A DNA stretch of 64,000 nucleotides from Actinoallomurus purpureus (GTDB taxonomy: Bacteria > Actinomycetota > Actinomycetes > Streptosporangiales > Streptosporangiaceae), in contig NZ_JAMXMY010000008.1 of assembly GCF_024055795.1 (NCBI RefSeq), positions 248,001 to 312,000 on the forward strand. Reading direction: 5' to 3'. How positions within the stretch are numbered: the stretch's first letter is position 1; the number at the start of each line of letters is the position of its first letter. The notes under the pieces were generated by a model. The model was not told the origin of the DNA. It did not search any database and was given only the letters and a program-made list of their open reading frames with translations. Made by a program: the position numbers and the translations under genes. Positions 34,969 to 44,176 of the stretch are shown one piece after another.

Positions 34969-36053
34969 ACCAGGTCGAACATCCGCTCCCACCGGTCGAC
35001 GACCACGTCGGCGGAGAACCGCTGGACCGACCGCCGCCCCGCCTCCCCCAACTTGGCGCGGAGCCCCGGGTCACCCATGAGGCGTTCGAGCGCCTCGGCG
35101 AACTCGATGACGTTTCCGGGGGTGACGAGGATGCCGTCGATCTCATGGGTGATGAGTTCACGGATGCCGGGTGCGCTGTCGAACGCGACGACGGGCAGGC
35201 CGTACGCCATGGCCTCCAGGATGCCCATGGGGAAGCCCTCACTGCGCGACGGCAGCGCGTAGATCGACGCGTTGGTCAGGGCGCCCTGGACGTCGTTGGT
35301 CATGCCGGCCAGGTCGACGGTGATGTCGAGCTCATCGGCCTGACGGCGCAGCGTCTCGTCCATCGGCCCGGCGCCGAAGACCCGCAGCTTCCAGGATGGA
35401 TTGTTCTTCGCCACCCGCGCCCACGACTCCAGCAGCATGTCGTGGCCCTTCTCGTACGAGAGACGGCCGAGCGCCACGACGACGGGTTCGGTCAGGTCCG
35501 GGAAGGCCGTGGGCGTGACGTGTACGGGGTTCGGCATGACGTCGATGTTGGACATGCCCTTCCGGGCCCACGCGTCGGCGTCCTCGGTGGTGAGCACGAG
35601 CAGCCGGTCGGCCTGGGAGAAGTAGCTCTGTACCCGCCCGAAGCGCGACGACTCCTGCGACGCGGCGTACGACTCATGGCTCATCCCGATGACGGGCATG
35701 CCGGCGGTGTCCGCGAGGGCCACCCACTCCATCGCCCAGACCTGGGCGGCGATGACGATCCCGCCGGGGCGGGCCGTACGGAAGAGGGCGCTGAGCTTCT
35801 CGGCGCCCTTGCGCTGCACCGAGCGGCGGCGGAGCTCGCGCAGCCGTCCCTTCGCCCGTGCCGGAGGGTGGGTGTCGTGCAGCACGGTGACGGGGAAGTC
35901 GTCGCCGTAGTCGTACTTCTCCTTGGCGTGCGTCACCCCGACAAGGTGCACGCGGTGGCCACGCTCGGAGAACAGGTGGGCGATGTGATGGACCCAGCGT
36001 GTCAGGCCGCCGAGCTCGTCGACGCTGTTGCTGACGATGAAGACGTCTCTCAC
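34959..36053 (-). CDS. GT4 family glycosyltransferase
   Basis: A 364-residue retaining GT-B enzyme. The N-terminal domain has DELGGLTRWVHHIAHLFSERGH. The C-terminal domain has VVALGRLSYEKGHDMLLESW, LRVFGAGPMDETLRRQ and the donor-binding SRSEGFPMGILEAMAYGLPVV (E-x7-E). Its ATG overlaps the stop of the TagF-like gene as ATGA, so both are made together and probably act on one wall polymer. It has no signal or membrane segment and so works on the cytoplasmic face. Confidence 0.9.
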   Translation of the reverse strand: MRDVFIVSNSVDELGGLTRWVHHIAHLFSERGHRVHLVGVTHAKEKYDYGDDFPVTVLHDTHPPARAKGRLRELRRRSVQRKGAEKLSALFRTARPGGIVIAAQVWAMEWVALADTAGMPVIGMSHESYAASQESSRFGRVQSYFSQADRLLVLTTEDADAWARKGMSNIDVMPNPVHVTPTAFPDLTEPVVVALGRLSYEKGHDMLLESWARVAKNNPSWKLRVFGAGPMDETLRRQADELDITVDLAGMTNDVQGALTNASIYALPSRSEGFPMGILEAMAYGLPVVAFDSAPGIRELITHEIDGILVTPGNVIEFAEALERLMGDPGLRAKLGEAGRRSVQRFSADVVVDRWERMFDLVYR

Positions 36054-38860
36054 GAGAAGAACCTCTCAACGATCTGCTTCGCCGCGGTGCCCTGGTCGTA
36101 TTCGCCGAAGTTCTCCGCGAAGCGCTTGCGCTGCTTGGCGTAGCGCGTGCCGACGCCGTCGAGGTCGGCGAGCGCCGCGAACAGCTCCTCCTCGTCGCCG
36201 ACCACCGGGCCCGGCGCCTCCTCGGCGAGGTCGAAGTACGAACCGCGGGAGCGGACGTAGTCCTCGAGGTCGGGGGCGAAGAAGAGCAACGGGCGGTCGA
36301 GCAGCGCGTAGTCGAACATCACCGAGGAATAGTCGGTGATGAGCGCGTCGGTGATCTGCAGCAGCGAGGTGACGTCGTGTACGTCGGCGACGCTGCGGAC
36401 GGTGCCGCGCAGGCTCGGCGGCAGTACGGCCGTACTGAGGTAGTGCGGGCGGACCAGGAGCACGTGGGTCTCGCCGAGTTCCTTCGCGAAGCGCTCGACG
36501 TCGAACGGGAGCTCGAAGCGCTTCTCGGGCTTGCCGTTCGGGCCGTTGCGGAACGTCGGCGCGTACAGCACCACCTTGCGGTCGTCGGTGAGCTTCAGCT
36601 CCTTGCGCAACGCGGCGCCCGATCCGCCGTTCACGAGGGCGTCGTTACGCGGATAGCCGCTGCGCACCAGCTCCGCGCGTACGCCGAGGCCCTTCGCCAG
36701 GGTCTGGGCGTCGTGCTCGGAGCGGATCACGAAGTAGTCGAACCGGTCGACCATCTGCTGGTGCCGGGCCCGGTGCGCCTGGGTGCCGCGCTTGGTCTCC
36801 GGGGAGTCCGCACCCATCAGCTTGTACGCCGACCCGTGCCAGGTCTGGATGTAGGTGGTCTGCGGGCGCTTGGTGGCGCCGCGCGGGAAGCCCTGGTTGT
36901 CGACCCAGTACTGGGCGCGTGCCAGCGCCCGGTAGTAGGCCCACGAGCCCCGGCGGACCAGCTTCGCGTCCTTGGGGAAGCCGGTCGGGCTGCCGGCGTA
37001 CGCCCAGATCGCGGTGTACTTGGCACCGGACCGGCGCAGCTCCTCGTAGATGTACTTCGGGTTGTCGGAGTACTGCTTGCCGAGATGGCTCTCGAAGACG
37101 ATCGTCCGGCGGCGGATCGGCAGCCGGGTGAACACCTTCGAGTAGAAGTTGACCTTCGTCTTGGGGCTCTGGAAGGAGTCCCGCATGCCCTTCTCCGCCC
37201 GCAGCAGCGTCTGCCACCAGCGCCGGCCGTACGGCGTCTTGGCGAGCGCGCTCAGGACGGCGAGGGTCCACCGCGCGGCGAGTTGGCGGGCGACGATGCG
37301 GAGGGCCAGTTCGCCGGACTCCGGGACGTAGGCCTGCAGGTGATCACCGGCCAGCCGGGTGAGCCGGGGCCGGACCGGGACCTCCAGGTGGTTGTGCACG
37401 GCCTCGTCGGCGGTCAGCCGGATCACCAGTTGGTCGTCGCCGACATGGAGGCGCAGCCGCAGGCTCCAGGTCTGGTCGACGAACCCGAGCGGCCGCAGCT
37501 GCCGGATCGGCTGGCTGTCGGCGCGCCAGCGGATCCGGCCGCCGGCGTGCTCGACCTTGGCCGGGATGCCGAAGACGCGGCGAGACCGCCGCCGGTCGCG
37601 GAACTCCAGTTCGGCGCGGAGCTTCGTGGCGGAGTCGATGCGACCCAGTGGGTTGACGACGTCACCGGCGACGTGGAGCGTGCTTCCCTTCAGGTCCATC
37701 TCGGTGACCCGCCCGGCGAGCGTCAGGCTCTTCAGCGGCATCGAGTGGAACCCGAGATCGGTCACGTCGAGGACGGAGCGGGCGCGTTCGTCGTCGAGGT
37801 AGTCCGCGGACCAGAAGACCCGGCCGTCGCGCTCGACGAGCTCTGTCGCGAGCCGCGCCTTGCCGCCCTTCTTGGGCACGTACTCGATCGCCGAGACCGC
37901 GCCCTCATAGTCGCCCTTGGCGACCATGAAGCCGATGATCGCCTTGATCTGCTTCGCCTCTTCATAGGCGCGCGGGTCGAGCTCGTTCAGGTAGCCGGCG
38001 GCCAGTTCCAGGAACTTGGCGCGGTACTCCGGCTCGCGGCTGCGGAGGGTCCGCACGTAGAGCGGAAGGTCGTAGTTGAGGAACTTGACGTCCCGGCTCA
38101 GCTTGAGGTCGTCGGCGCCGTACCGGTCGTACACCTCGCCGATGCGGCGGAAGATCTCCAGCCGGTCGGCGAAGTTGCGCAGGCGGGCCCGCTGGTTGGT
38201 GACGGACGGCCGGTCGGAGTTCTCGTAGACCATCCAGTTGTAGACGCGGTGCGGGATCACCGCGATCATCCGCGCCGCGAGGTAGATCTCGGTGCAGAAC
38301 AGCAGGTCCTCGTAGAACAGCCCGGAGGGGAATCGCAGCTGTTCGCGGTCGAGGAAGTCCCGGCGGTAGAGCTTGTTGGTGCACAGCGTGTCGTACATCA
38401 GGTCCGGGCACTCCCGGACCGAGGAGTAGACCGCCCGCTCCCGGTACAGCCGCCGGAACCAGGGGTGCTCCTCCTTCCTCTCCGGGAAGACCCGCCAGCA
38501 GCACCCGGACACGAGTTCGGCGCCGGTCTCCTCCGCCGTCGCGACGAGGTTCCGGCAGGCGTGCCGGTCCAGGGTGTCGTCGCTGTCGAGGAACATCAGG
38601 TACGTGCTGCGCGTCGCCTCGATGCCGTCGTTGCGCGGCTGTCCCCCGGCACCGGAGTTCTCCGTGCGGTGGATGACCCGCACGCGATCGGGATTCTCCG
38701 CGGCCAGCGCGTCGGCGACCTGACGGGTACCGTCGGTGCTCGCGTCATTGACGATGATCACTTCGACGCTTCGATGAGACTGATCGAGCGCGGAGCGCAC
38801 CGCGTCTGGCAGGCGATCGGCGTCGTTGTAGACGATGACGATCACACTGACGTCTGTCAT
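36050..38860 (-). CDS. Fusion of GT2 glycosyltransferase and CDP-glycerol:glycerophosphotransferase (TagF-like)
   Basis: A 936-residue two-enzyme protein. Residues 1-230 form a GT2 domain (VSVIVIVYNDADRLPDAV, IIVNDASTDGT, MFLDSDDTLD, SGLFYEDLLF). A beta-rich middle region (about 370-500) resembles linkers in teichoic acid enzymes. From about 550 comes a TagF/TagB polymerase: VFESHLGKQYSDNPKYIYEEL, TWHGSAYKLMG, YAPTFRN, and ITDYSSVMFDYALLDRPLLFF. It should both glycosylate and extend a polyol-phosphate chain, i.e. a wall teichoic acid type polymer. The promoter region is shared with the divergent response regulator. Confidence 0.9.
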   Translation of the reverse strand: MTDVSVIVIVYNDADRLPDAVRSALDQSHRSVEVIIVNDASTDGTRQVADALAAENPDRVRVIHRTENSGAGGQPRNDGIEATRSTYLMFLDSDDTLDRHACRNLVATAEETGAELVSGCCWRVFPERKEEHPWFRRLYRERAVYSSVRECPDLMYDTLCTNKLYRRDFLDREQLRFPSGLFYEDLLFCTEIYLAARMIAVIPHRVYNWMVYENSDRPSVTNQRARLRNFADRLEIFRRIGEVYDRYGADDLKLSRDVKFLNYDLPLYVRTLRSREPEYRAKFLELAAGYLNELDPRAYEEAKQIKAIIGFMVAKGDYEGAVSAIEYVPKKGGKARLATELVERDGRVFWSADYLDDERARSVLDVTDLGFHSMPLKSLTLAGRVTEMDLKGSTLHVAGDVVNPLGRIDSATKLRAELEFRDRRRSRRVFGIPAKVEHAGGRIRWRADSQPIRQLRPLGFVDQTWSLRLRLHVGDDQLVIRLTADEAVHNHLEVPVRPRLTRLAGDHLQAYVPESGELALRIVARQLAARWTLAVLSALAKTPYGRRWWQTLLRAEKGMRDSFQSPKTKVNFYSKVFTRLPIRRRTIVFESHLGKQYSDNPKYIYEELRRSGAKYTAIWAYAGSPTGFPKDAKLVRRGSWAYYRALARAQYWVDNQGFPRGATKRPQTTYIQTWHGSAYKLMGADSPETKRGTQAHRARHQQMVDRFDYFVIRSEHDAQTLAKGLGVRAELVRSGYPRNDALVNGGSGAALRKELKLTDDRKVVLYAPTFRNGPNGKPEKRFELPFDVERFAKELGETHVLLVRPHYLSTAVLPPSLRGTVRSVADVHDVTSLLQITDALITDYSSVMFDYALLDRPLLFFAPDLEDYVRSRGSYFDLAEEAPGPVVGDEEELFAALADLDGVGTRYAKQRKRFAENFGEYDQGTAAKQIVERFFS

Positions 38861-38937
38861 GCTGCAGAACCCCTCGGGCTTACGGGCGAACGAAACGACT
38901 TCTTTGCGTCAACCGACGATCAACTTGGGAGGTTCCT

Positions 38938-38943
38938 TAGGAT
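38938..38943 (+). promoter_or_regulatory. Possible -10 element of the response regulator gene
   Basis: TAGGAT ends seven bases before GTG 38951, which would place transcription initiation at or next to the start codon and give a leaderless transcript. An AGGA overlapping it could instead be a ribosome binding site eight bases from the GTG. The two readings exclude each other; no -35 is evident. Confidence 0.3.
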
Positions 38944-38950
38944 CAGAGGT

Positions 38951-39640
38951 GTGACGCGGGAACGCATCCTGGTGGTGGAGGACGACGCCATCATCGGATC
39001 TGAATTGCTGAAGGCATTGTCCGCTGGTGGATACGAGGCGGGTCTGGCTACGAGCGGCGCGGCCGCGTTGGCAGACGTACGCGCGCATCCACCGGATCTT
39101 ATCCTGCTTGATCTTGGCTTGCCGGACATGGAAGGAGTGGAGCTGTGCCGCCGTCTCCGGGCGGTGCTCCCCCAGACCGTCATCGTCGTGCTGACGGCGC
39201 GGACCGAGGAGTTCGAGGTGGTCGTCGCGCTGGACGCCGGTGCCGACGACTACCTGACCAAGCCCTTCCGGCTGACCGAGCTCGTCGCTCGGATCCGCGC
39301 CCACCTGCGCCGCCGGGCCATCGAGCCGGGCGACCGGGTGATCAGCGTGGGCCGGCTGCGCCTGGACCTGCCGGCGCGGCGCGCGCACATCGACGGCACC
39401 GAGGTGCTGCTGCGCCCGAAGGAGTTCGATCTGCTGGCCGCGCTCGTGACGCGGGCCGGCGAGGTCGTGACCCGCGAGCAGCTCATGGACGAGGTCTGGG
39501 ACGAGAACTGGTTCGGCCCGACCAAGACCCTCGACGTGCACGTGTCGACGCTGCGCCGCAAGCTGGGGTCGTACGGGCAGATCACGACGCTGCGCGGGCG
39601 CGGGTATCGCTACGAGCGCGACGCAGTCGTGGAGGCGTGA
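38951..39640 (+). CDS. OmpR-family response regulator
   Basis: A 229-residue regulator. The receiver domain has RILVVEDDAIIG, the phospho-acceptor Asp in LILLDLGLPDMEG, VLTA and YLTKPF. The winged-helix domain has LRPKEFDLLAALV, EVVTREQLMDEVWDENWFG, LDVHVSTLRRKLG and LRGRGYRYE. The start is GTG 38951. A much longer frame upstream is antisense to the TagF-like gene and is rejected. It is convergent with a histidine kinase gene 17 bases downstream, which is probably its partner despite the unusual orientation. Confidence 0.93.
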   Translation: MTRERILVVEDDAIIGSELLKALSAGGYEAGLATSGAAALADVRAHPPDLILLDLGLPDMEGVELCRRLRAVLPQTVIVVLTARTEEFEVVVALDAGADDYLTKPFRLTELVARIRAHLRRRAIEPGDRVISVGRLRLDLPARRAHIDGTEVLLRPKEFDLLAALVTRAGEVVTREQLMDEVWDENWFGPTKTLDVHVSTLRRKLGSYGQITTLRGRGYRYERDAVVEA

Positions 39641-39657
39641 GTGAGTCGGCATGGGAA

Positions 39658-40929
39658 TCAACCGGCGCCACGATAGTCACTCGTAGGCAAAAGGAGGCTG
39701 AACACCGGGGGTGAGTGCCGCCGCAGTATCAGGCGGCCGCCCTCGGCCTCGGCCAGCGAGCGTGCGAGGACGAGCCCGATTCCGTGCCCGTCCGCGGGAC
39801 CGCGGAAGACGTCGGCGTCGTCGGGGATCCCGGGCCCCTGGTCGCTGACCTCGATCGCCAGGCCTTGGCCGACGTCGACCGCGGACACCGTGATGGGCAT
39901 GTTGCCGTGGGTGACCGCGTTGTCGACCAGGACGTTGACGATCTGACGCACGGCCGAGAGCGACGCGCGTACCTCCGGCAGGCTCGGCTCGATCTCCACG
40001 GTGACGTCCGTGCGGGCACGGATCTCCGCGAGCAGCGTCGGCATGTCGAGCACCCCCCGGTCGGCCGTGCTGCCGCGCGAGAGGCGCACGAGGTCGTCGA
40101 TGATCTCCTGGAGGTGTTCGCCCCGTTCGATCGCCGTACGGATGACCGCCCTCGGGTCGTCGCCGGCCAGGCCCGACTCCAGGCCGAGGAGCAGTCCGGT
40201 CAGGGGCGTGCGCAGTTGGTGGGACACGTGGGCGCTGAACGCTCGCTCACGATCGAGCACGTCGCCGAGACGCCGGGCGGTCGCCTCCAGGGCACGGCTC
40301 GCGGCGTCGGCCTCGCGAACGCCGACGGACCGCGCCCGGATGCTGAAGTCACCGCTGCCGAGCGCCTGGGCGTCCCGCGTCAGGCCTTCGAGGGGGGCGG
40401 CCAGCCGGCCCGCCTGCCGCCTGGCCACGACGGCGGCGAGCCCCACGACGAGGATCGCGAGCGCGACCATCAGCAGCCAGGCCCGCTGGACGCGTCCGCT
40501 GATGTGCTTGTACGGGGTCGCGACCCGGACGACCGCGACGATGTTCTCGTCCGAGGGCACCGGCGCGGACACGGCCAGCAGGCCGCTCTCCACGGCCTCG
40601 TGCACCCGTCCGTCTCCGGCCGCCCCCGCCACCCGCGAGTTCCGGGGCCCGCGCCCGGTGACCCGGGTCCCGTCGAGCTTGTAGATGCCCACGCTCAGGT
40701 GCCGCGACATGCCGGTGGGCAGCGGCACCGGCTTCGGACGCCGCGCGATGTTGTCGGGCACCGCCGCCGAGATCCGGGTCGCGTCGCGTTCGAGGGAGAC
40801 GATCGCCTCATCCCGGTACAACCGCTGCAACGCGATCGCCAGCGGGATCGCGAACAGCACGACCGCGAGAGCGGCCACGCCGACGATCGCCACCAGCACG
40901 CGCCGGCGCAGCGGGGGGATACGGCTCAT
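39658..40929 (-). CDS. Two-component sensor histidine kinase
   Basis: A 423-residue membrane kinase. It has an N-terminal membrane helix, an extracellular sensor of about 110 residues, a second helix (AWLLMVALAILVVGLAAVVARR) and a HAMP region. The H box is FSAHVSHQLRTPLTGL. The ATPase has IVNVLVDNAVTHGN, VSDQGPGIP and HGIGLVLARSLAEAEGG. ATG 40929 is preferred; TTG and GTG codons up to 40950 are open. It converges on the OmpR-type regulator, with stops 17 bases apart, and lies upstream of the LCP cluster, suggesting cell-envelope control. Confidence 0.92.
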   Translation of the reverse strand: MSRIPPLRRRVLVAIVGVAALAVVLFAIPLAIALQRLYRDEAIVSLERDATRISAAVPDNIARRPKPVPLPTGMSRHLSVGIYKLDGTRVTGRGPRNSRVAGAAGDGRVHEAVESGLLAVSAPVPSDENIVAVVRVATPYKHISGRVQRAWLLMVALAILVVGLAAVVARRQAGRLAAPLEGLTRDAQALGSGDFSIRARSVGVREADAASRALEATARRLGDVLDRERAFSAHVSHQLRTPLTGLLLGLESGLAGDDPRAVIRTAIERGEHLQEIIDDLVRLSRGSTADRGVLDMPTLLAEIRARTDVTVEIEPSLPEVRASLSAVRQIVNVLVDNAVTHGNMPITVSAVDVGQGLAIEVSDQGPGIPDDADVFRGPADGHGIGLVLARSLAEAEGGRLILRRHSPPVFSLLLPTSDYRGAG

Positions 40930-41002
40930 CAGCACATTCTGCCTCGACAACCGCGATGGCCTGGACGGTCACCGGGCTCCCGGCCGGCGGGCCGGGACCG
41001 GT

Positions 41003-42517
41003 TCAGCCGCAGACGTTCTTCAGGGACACCGACCCGTTGGACGCGGTCGCACCGGGCGTCGCACTGGTGCCGGCCGTCGGCGTCTTCTTCTTGTGCTTCT
41101 TCGGCGTCGCGCTCGGCGTCCGCGTGGGCGTCGCCGGGTGCCCGCTGTTCGCGATGGCCTTGGCCACCACGTTGCGCATCAGCCTGACGTTCGGCTCGTA
41201 CGGCTCGAAGCCGGGAATCTTGTCCGGGTTGAACGGCAGGCTCTGGATGTCGGCGCCGTGCTTGACGGTGCTGGACAGCTTGATCAGGGCCGGCAACAAC
41301 GCCGACGGGATGTTGGTGGCGACCGTGTTCTGCGCCGCCTTGGCCAGCTTCTGGAAGTGGGTGACGACCTGCTCCGGGTTGGCCTGGTCCGCGATGTCCT
41401 TCAGCAGGCACTTCTGCCGGTCCATACGGTGGAAGTCGTTGTCGCCGTCACGGGACCGGCCGTACCACAGGGCCTTCTCACCGTTCAGATGGTGCTTGCC
41501 GGTTGGGAGATAGCCGGTCGGTGGTTTTACCTGGCGACCATTGACGATCTCACCGCCGATCGGGATCGGCTTCTTCTCGGTGATGTTCACCGTCACGCCG
41601 CCGACGGCGTTCACGATGTCCTTGAAGCCGCCGAGGTTGACCAGCACGTAGTAATTGATCTTCAGGCCGGTGAGGTACTCGATCACGCTCTCGATCACGT
41701 GCGGGCCGCCCCGGCCCTTCTTGTAACCCGGCGCCAGTTCGGCGTGCTGCTGACCTTGGAGGTAGAGCTCGTTCAGCAGGCCTTCGCTGCCCGGGTGCAT
41801 CGGGTCCAGAGCGTCGCCGGTGTAGCCGTACGGCCACTTCTTCCGCAGCGGCCCCGCCGGCAGCTGGAACTTCTGCAGGCTGCGGGGCAGGCTGATCAGC
41901 ACCGAGGTGCCGGTCTTGGTGTCGATGCTGGCCACCGTCATGCTGTCGGTACGGATGCCCTTGCGGTCCTTGCCGCCGTCACCGCCCAGCAGCAGCACGT
42001 TCACCCGAGGCATGTTCTTCCACGGGTTCGCCGCGTCCACCTGCTGACCGGAGTGGTCGTCCCCGGGGAAGATCTTCGACAGCGTGTCCTTCAGCACATA
42101 CGTCGTGTTGGCCGCGTACACGAACGGCGTGCAGATCAACAACGACATCACCACGACCAACGTCGTCGACGCCACCCGCATCGCCGTCGGCAACCCCGGC
42201 GGCCGCACCACCTGATACGACCGGATCACGATCGACGCCCACGCCAACGCCAACACCAAGATCCCCACCGTGATGACGTTCAACCACACGCCCTGCACGG
42301 CGATCTGCTTCAACTTCTCCTGGAATCCCAGCACTGCCGTCGCGGCCCCCGCGATCAGCAACCCCAAGATACCCATCAGCGTGAACCCCGAGGCCCGCCG
42401 GCCGGCCGCCACATGAGCCACACCCCACACGACCGCGGACGCGGCCGTCAGCCCCAGCGCCCGCCACAGACCGGCGACCGGATTGGGCCGGTGCCCTCCC
42501 GCCTGACCCCATGCCAT
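41003..42517 (-). CDS. LytR-CpsA-Psr (LCP) family wall-polymer transferase, copy 1
   Basis: LCP enzymes attach wall teichoic acids or arabinogalactan-like polymers to peptidoglycan outside the membrane. This 504-residue protein has several N-terminal hydrophobic helices (about 15-140), then the LCP domain: NVLLLGGDGGKDRKGIRTDS, VASIDTKTGTSVLISLPRSL, NYYVLVNLGGFKDIVNAVGG and EKALWYGRSRDGDNDFHRMDRQ. A Thr/Lys-rich tail ends in LKNVCG. GGAG lies five bases before the ATG at 42517. Long blocks are almost identical in DNA to copy 2. Confidence 0.93.
   Translation of the reverse strand: MAWGQAGGHRPNPVAGLWRALGLTAASAVVWGVAHVAAGRRASGFTLMGILGLLIAGAATAVLGFQEKLKQIAVQGVWLNVITVGILVLALAWASIVIRSYQVVRPPGLPTAMRVASTTLVVVMSLLICTPFVYAANTTYVLKDTLSKIFPGDDHSGQQVDAANPWKNMPRVNVLLLGGDGGKDRKGIRTDSMTVASIDTKTGTSVLISLPRSLQKFQLPAGPLRKKWPYGYTGDALDPMHPGSEGLLNELYLQGQQHAELAPGYKKGRGGPHVIESVIEYLTGLKINYYVLVNLGGFKDIVNAVGGVTVNITEKKPIPIGGEIVNGRQVKPPTGYLPTGKHHLNGEKALWYGRSRDGDNDFHRMDRQKCLLKDIADQANPEQVVTHFQKLAKAAQNTVATNIPSALLPALIKLSSTVKHGADIQSLPFNPDKIPGFEPYEPNVRLMRNVVAKAIANSGHPATPTRTPSATPKKHKKKTPTAGTSATPGATASNGSVSLKNVCG
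42000..42330 (-). repeat. Near-identical block shared by LCP copies 1 and 2 (first member)
   Basis: This segment and the one 1,659 bases further on (about 43659-43989) differ at only a handful of bases across about 300, including third codon positions. A second such block covers about 41610-41800 and 43269-43459. Flanking codons are less alike. The patchwork suggests recent gene conversion or duplication. Confidence 0.85.
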
Positions 42518-42655
42518 GCAGTCTCCTGATGCTCTGGTCGCGGACGCCGCTCGTCCAGGCGTCCGCTCCGCGGCCCCGCGCGGGGGTCGGCGGATTGACG
42601 GTGCCGCGTCCGAGCCGAGGCGCACGCCGATCCAGGACCGGTGGCGGGCGTCGGC

Positions 42656-44176
42656 TCAGCCGCAGACGTTCTTCAGCGAGACCGCACCGCCTGAACCGGT
42701 GGGCGTGGCCGTCCCACTGGGTTTGACGCCGACCACCCTCTTTTTGTTCTTCTTCTTGGCGGTGGCGCTGGCGGTCGGGCTGGGGGCGGTCTTCGGGGGG
42801 TTGTCGCTCTCGGCGATCGCCTTGGCCGCCGTGCTCCGCATGATCTGGATGTTCGGCTCGTAGACGTGCAAGCCGGGGATCTTGTCCGGGTTGTAGGCGA
42901 GGCTGTGGATGTCCGCGCCCTTCTTGACGGTGCCGGACAACTTCACGAGCGCCGGGAGCAGGGCCGACGGGATGTTCGTGGAGATCGTGTTGGTCGCTGC
43001 CTTGGCCAGCTTCTCGAAGTGGGTGACGACCTGCTGCGGGTTGGCCTGGTCCGCGATGTCCTTCAGCAGGCACTTCTGCCGGTCCATGCGGTGGAAGTCG
43101 TCGTCGGCGTGCCGGCTCCGGCCGTACCAGAGCGCCTTCTCCCCGTCGAGATGGTGAGTGCCGGGGTAGAGGTAGCCGGTCGGCGGTTTGATGACCCGGC
43201 CGTCGGGGGTGACATCGCCACCGATCGGCAGCTTCTTCTCGATGTGGACCGTCACGCCGCCCATGGCGTTGACGATGTCCTTGAAGCCGCCGAGGTTGAC
43301 CAGCACGTAGTAATTGATCTTCAGGCCGGTGAGGTACTCGATCACGCTCTGGATCACGTGCGGGCCGCCCCGGCCCTTCTTGTAACCCGGCGCCAGTTCG
43401 GCGTGCTGCTGACCTTGGAGGTAGAGCTCGTTCAGCAGGCCTTCGCTGCCCGGGTGCATGGGGTCCGGAGCGTCGCCGGTGTAGCCGTAGGGCCACTTCC
43501 TGCGCAGCGGCCCCGCCGGCAGCTGGAACTTCTGGAGCTGCCGGGGAAGGCTCAGCAGGACCGTGTCGCCGGTCTTCGTGTTGATACTGGCGACCGTAAT
43601 GCTGTCGGTACGGATGCCGGTGCGGTCCTTGCCGCCGTCACCGCCCAGCAGTAGGACGTTGACCCGCGGCATGTTCTTCCACGGGTTCGCCGCGTCCACC
43701 TGCTGACCGGAGTGGTCGTCCCCGGGGAAGATCTTCGACAGAGTGTCCCGCAAGACGTACGTCGTGTTGGCCGCATAGACGAACGGCGTGCAGATCAACA
43801 ACGACATCACCACGACCAGCGCCGTCGACGCCACCCGCATCGCCGTCGGCAACCCCGGCGGCCGCACCACCTGATACGACCGGATCACGATCGACGCCCA
43901 CGCCAACGCCAACACCAAGATCCCCACCGTGATGACGTTCAACCACACGCCCTGCACGGCGATCTGCTTCAACTTCTCCTGAAACGCAAGGGCCATCGTC
44001 GCCGCGCCACCCAAGAGCAGCGCCAGCACACCCATCAGCGTGAACCCCGCGGCCCGCCGACCGGCCGCCACATGAGCCACACCCCACACGACCGCAGACG
44101 CGGCCGTCAGCCCCAGCGCCCGCCACAGACCGGCGACCGGATTGGGCCGGTGCCCTGCGCCCTGACGCCGTGCCAT
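42656..44176 (-). CDS. LytR-CpsA-Psr (LCP) family wall-polymer transferase, copy 2
   Basis: A 506-residue protein with the same design as copy 1: multi-helix N-terminus, NVLLLGGDGGKDRTGIRTDS, VLLSLPRQLQKFQLP, YYVLVNLGGFKDIVNAMGG, EKALWYGRSRHADDDFHRMD, a basic/Thr-rich tail and a C-terminal LKNVCG. The same AGGAGACT motif precedes its ATG. The two copies differ mainly in the polymer-proximal loop after ITEKK/IEKK and in the tail, which may set substrate preference. Copy 1 starts 138 bases downstream of its stop. Confidence 0.93.
   Translation of the reverse strand: MARRQGAGHRPNPVAGLWRALGLTAASAVVWGVAHVAAGRRAAGFTLMGVLALLLGGAATMALAFQEKLKQIAVQGVWLNVITVGILVLALAWASIVIRSYQVVRPPGLPTAMRVASTALVVVMSLLICTPFVYAANTTYVLRDTLSKIFPGDDHSGQQVDAANPWKNMPRVNVLLLGGDGGKDRTGIRTDSITVASINTKTGDTVLLSLPRQLQKFQLPAGPLRRKWPYGYTGDAPDPMHPGSEGLLNELYLQGQQHAELAPGYKKGRGGPHVIQSVIEYLTGLKINYYVLVNLGGFKDIVNAMGGVTVHIEKKLPIGGDVTPDGRVIKPPTGYLYPGTHHLDGEKALWYGRSRHADDDFHRMDRQKCLLKDIADQANPQQVVTHFEKLAKAATNTISTNIPSALLPALVKLSGTVKKGADIHSLAYNPDKIPGLHVYEPNIQIMRSTAAKAIAESDNPPKTAPSPTASATAKKKNKKRVVGVKPSGTATPTGSGGAVSLKNVCG
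43659..43989 (-). repeat. Near-identical block shared by LCP copies 1 and 2 (second member)
   Basis: The partner of the block at 42000-42330, at constant offset 1,659. It encodes the membrane helices and the start of the LCP domain of copy 2. Because silent positions are conserved, selection on the protein alone does not explain the identity. Confidence 0.85.

Noticed and set aside
36377-38950. A plus-strand open frame of more than 2.5 kb leading into the response regulator
   Set aside because: It is antisense to the GT2/TagF fusion, whose motifs are unambiguous. Its composition is the Val/Gly/Arg-rich pattern of a complement frame in high-GC DNA. The regulator starts at GTG 38951.
41979-43496. 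A 505-codon minus-strand frame spanning both LCP genes
   Set aside because: It arises because the two near-identical genes share the same shadow frame. The true products are the LCP proteins in the other frame.
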